A DNA stretch of 44,887 nt, from assembly GCA_015680685.1 (NCBI GenBank), contig MNCI01006660.1, positions 146,092 through 190,978 on the forward strand, written 5' to 3'. Each line of letters opens with the position of its first letter. Positions within the stretch are counted from its first letter, which is position 1. Below, piece by piece: positions 43,275 to 44,887 of this stretch. The DNA is from Gnetum montanum. Taxonomy: Eukaryota > Streptophyta > Gnetopsida > Gnetales > Gnetaceae. Position numbers and translations under genes: made by a program. The notes under the pieces were generated by a model, which was given only the letters and a program-made list of their open reading frames with translations, had not been told where the DNA came from and searched no databases.

Positions 43275-43816
43275 TGATGAGTGGCGAGGTACCCCTATGC
43301 TCAACCATACGAATACAAGTGTTCATGCACGATCCGGTTGAATTCCAAGGACTAAGTGCCTATGCAATTTTGTGAAACAAGGATGGGTTGGTTGATCGTT
43401 GTCTTCCCAAACTTACTTATATGTCACGTTGTATGGTTAAGTAAGCTTGAGGCATATGATTTTTATAGCTTTTATGTTTCTATGTCCTGTTGCTAATAAG
43501 GGAGGAGAGAGAGATAACTAAGTGACTAATTTAACTTAACTACTAATTAACTAGGCTTTAAACTAATCTTAAGACCAGTATCCATTCTTACTTGTTGTAC
43601 ACATCCTGAACCAGTGCAACACTACTAGGATTACCAAACGCTAATCGTTACTAGGTTACCAAGTGTTACATGCATGCTTGAAGTGATCGTACTATGTGTG
43701 CTAATAATAGAAATGTAAAGTGCATAAAATAAAATAAATGTAGAAGAAAATAAAATAAAGGAAATGAGTGAGAAAAAAAATCTCAAGTGCTACAAGGATG
43801 AATCCAAGAGCTCATC

Positions 43817-43822
43817 TTTATT
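43817..43822 (-). promoter_or_regulatory. Poly(A) signal in LTR G2
   Basis: Minus strand AATAAAGATGAG, the counterpart of 19552 in G1. Confidence 0.6.
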
Positions 43823-44001
43823 GCTGTACACAAGGTGTGCTTAGGTACACTATGCTCGAATAAAGATTTGTCCACACTTAGACCTCCTGCTGCGAGCACT
43901 TGGCTAGAGTTTCGCTACTTGACTCCTAAAAGACTTCCTCCTCTGAATTCTTCTTCTTTTCTTCTTCTTCTTCTTGACTTCCCCTATTATGTGCCTAGGC
44001 A

Positions 44002-44014
44002 CTGTATTTATAGG
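44002..44014 (-). promoter_or_regulatory. TATA box of LTR G2
   Basis: Minus strand CCTATAAATACAG. It differs downstream from CTATAAATAAGAGG of G0/G1 but has the same position relative to R. Confidence 0.65.
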
Positions 44015-44025
44015 CTTGGGAGCAA

Positions 44026-44205
44026 CTACTCTAATAATTACAAAAACTACCACTCTAATTTTAGAGAAAACTGCCCCTCTAATTTTAGAAAAAACTACCA
44101 CTTTAATAATAACCATTCTAATAATTACAATAACTACTCTAATAATAACCACTCTAATAATTAGAGTAACCACCCTAATAATAACCACTCTAATTATTAG
44201 AGTAC
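44026..44205. repeat. TAATAATTAGAGT repeat array in U3 of G2
   Basis: About ten inexact units built of ACTCTAATAAT, CTAATAATTACA and TTAGAGT. The unit CTCTAATTATTAGAG (44188-44202) is palindromic. It takes the place of the GATATCG array of G0. Confidence 0.75.
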
Positions 44206-44217
44206 CCACTCTCATCA

Positions 44218-44887
44218 TGCCCCCATGACTGAATGAAAACTCATCCTCGAGTTCCTTACAAAATATTGGGAAGGTATGGGATTATTGACAACTAATGAAT
44301 GACAAACTCAACATGCCCAGTGAATGGATCAATAAGCATATTACAACATTGTAGTGAACATTTGTACATAAATGATATCCAAGCCTTTATTTGGTAGCTT
44401 GTAGAGAAAGAGAGAGAAAGAAAATGAAGCGTGTTGCTACCAATGCTAAGATTGTGCCTTCCATTATTTATCCATAGCCATGCCACCAGACTTGCTCCTT
44501 TCATAAATGCTCCAATTCCAGTCCATCCTGAGTGCTTCCTCCAAGCCTAGTCCATAATTTTTATGACCACCATCTACACATACAACATAGTTACAAATGA
44601 GCAAGGATAGATAAACCACAATGCAGTTGATACCTTGCCTCGAGATGAAGCGCAATGGCTGAGTTGTGGTTATGGCAAAAACTAGTTCAAAGATTTATCA
44701 CAAGTGACTACCCAAGGTTAGGCGAATAGTAAAATGGAGAAAATTGAAAAATTTGTGCTAGGGCCCCCACGACTAAGAGTGAACCTTCAATAGCTATAAG
44801 ATGAAAAAATATGAGAAAAAAGAAAGATGGGAAAAAATAACAACGGCAACACTAATAAAATGGATGTCATGGATGGGGATGAAACAA
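44218..44887 (-). mobile_element. G2 3' internal region and polypurine tract
   Basis: In reverse this matches G1 18550-19276 almost end to end: polypurine tract TCATGGGGGCA at 44228-44218, GATGAGTTTTCATT, CAATAATCCCATACC, CAATGGTGTTGC-like parts and TTAGTCGTGGGGGCCCT at 44775-44759. The (TC)n site recurs at 44403-44421. The 70- and 63-residue minus-strand frames at 44292-44504 and 44464-44655 are non-coding element sequence. Confidence 0.8.

Larger units (their letters stand above)
43275..44217 (-). mobile_element. G2: 3' LTR of a second full Gypsy copy, minus strand
   Basis: A 943-bp LTR from TGATGAGTGG to CACTCTCATCA in plus orientation. On the minus strand it has a TATA box at 44014-44002, a poly(A) signal AATAAAGATGAG and the GTGTACCTAAGCACACC block shared with G1 and G0. 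The element body continues past the right edge. Its U3 consists largely of short repeats. Frames at 43835-44164, 43904-44218 and 43974-44228 are repeat-driven artefacts. Confidence 0.85.

Noticed and set aside
43835-44228. Asn/Ile/Thr-rich frames of about 100 residues on both strands
   Set aside because: They translate the short repeat array in U3 of G2 and are low-complexity artefacts.

Overview
The window is non-genic DNA from a land plant with a large, repeat-rich nuclear genome. I infer this from nested, decayed Ty1/Copia and Ty3/Gypsy LTR retrotransposons of plant lineages, a decayed 5S rRNA gene relic and a decayed CCR4-type nuclease pseudogene. A gymnosperm or another big-genome lineage is plausible but cannot be proven from the sequence. 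I found no intact protein-coding gene, tRNA, CRISPR array or bacterial-type feature. Nearly every long reading frame that resembles a known protein is a retroelement domain broken by stops.

Layout, outermost to innermost. (1) A chromovirus (Tekay-like Ty3/Gypsy) relic at about 420-1480 (integrase end) is followed by an LTR beginning TGTAACACCCC at 1495. (2) A minus-strand, pol-less Copia element, Copia-A, spans 4503-23641 with matching CCTTT duplications on both sides. It is split twice. A 3.4 kb LTR element N (5536-8920) sits in its 3' LTR; N carries an antisense CCR4-like pseudogene and a 5S rRNA relic. A complete but dead Athila/Tat-like Gypsy element, G1 (10402-20103), sits in its second ORF. 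(3) An unclassified 0.74 kb stretch follows (23647-24387). (4) A related minus-strand pol-less Copia element, Copia-B, spans 24388-43204. Its 3' LTR is split by a 13.5 kb sense-strand element X (24442-37919, perfect GCAAC duplication). (5) The window is capped at both ends by minus-strand LTRs of the G1 family: G0 at 1-306 and G2 at 43275-44217, the latter with 670 bp of internal DNA.

The most interesting object is element X. It has 1.5 kb LTRs, each with a TATA box, and a sense gag-protease region, but no reverse transcriptase, RNase H or integrase. Instead, its downstream half holds an antisense coding unit (about 30.9-34.7 kb). This unit is interrupted by a series of short GT-AG intron-like gaps of 73-116 nt and flanked on both sides by degenerate repeats sharing TTAAACTAG. 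Copia-A and Copia-B likewise keep gag but lack pol, and Copia-A has a second ORF resembling the 'putative plant transposon protein' domain. The window therefore looks like a collection of gag-only elements that would need pol from elsewhere, plus one full-length Gypsy family (G0/G1/G2). In that family the U3 promoter region has been replaced by different short palindromic arrays in different copies.

All similarity statements are from reading translations and DNA by eye. Assembly gaps lie at 10557-11060 and 26323-26396, with single ambiguous bases at 20944 and 21392.
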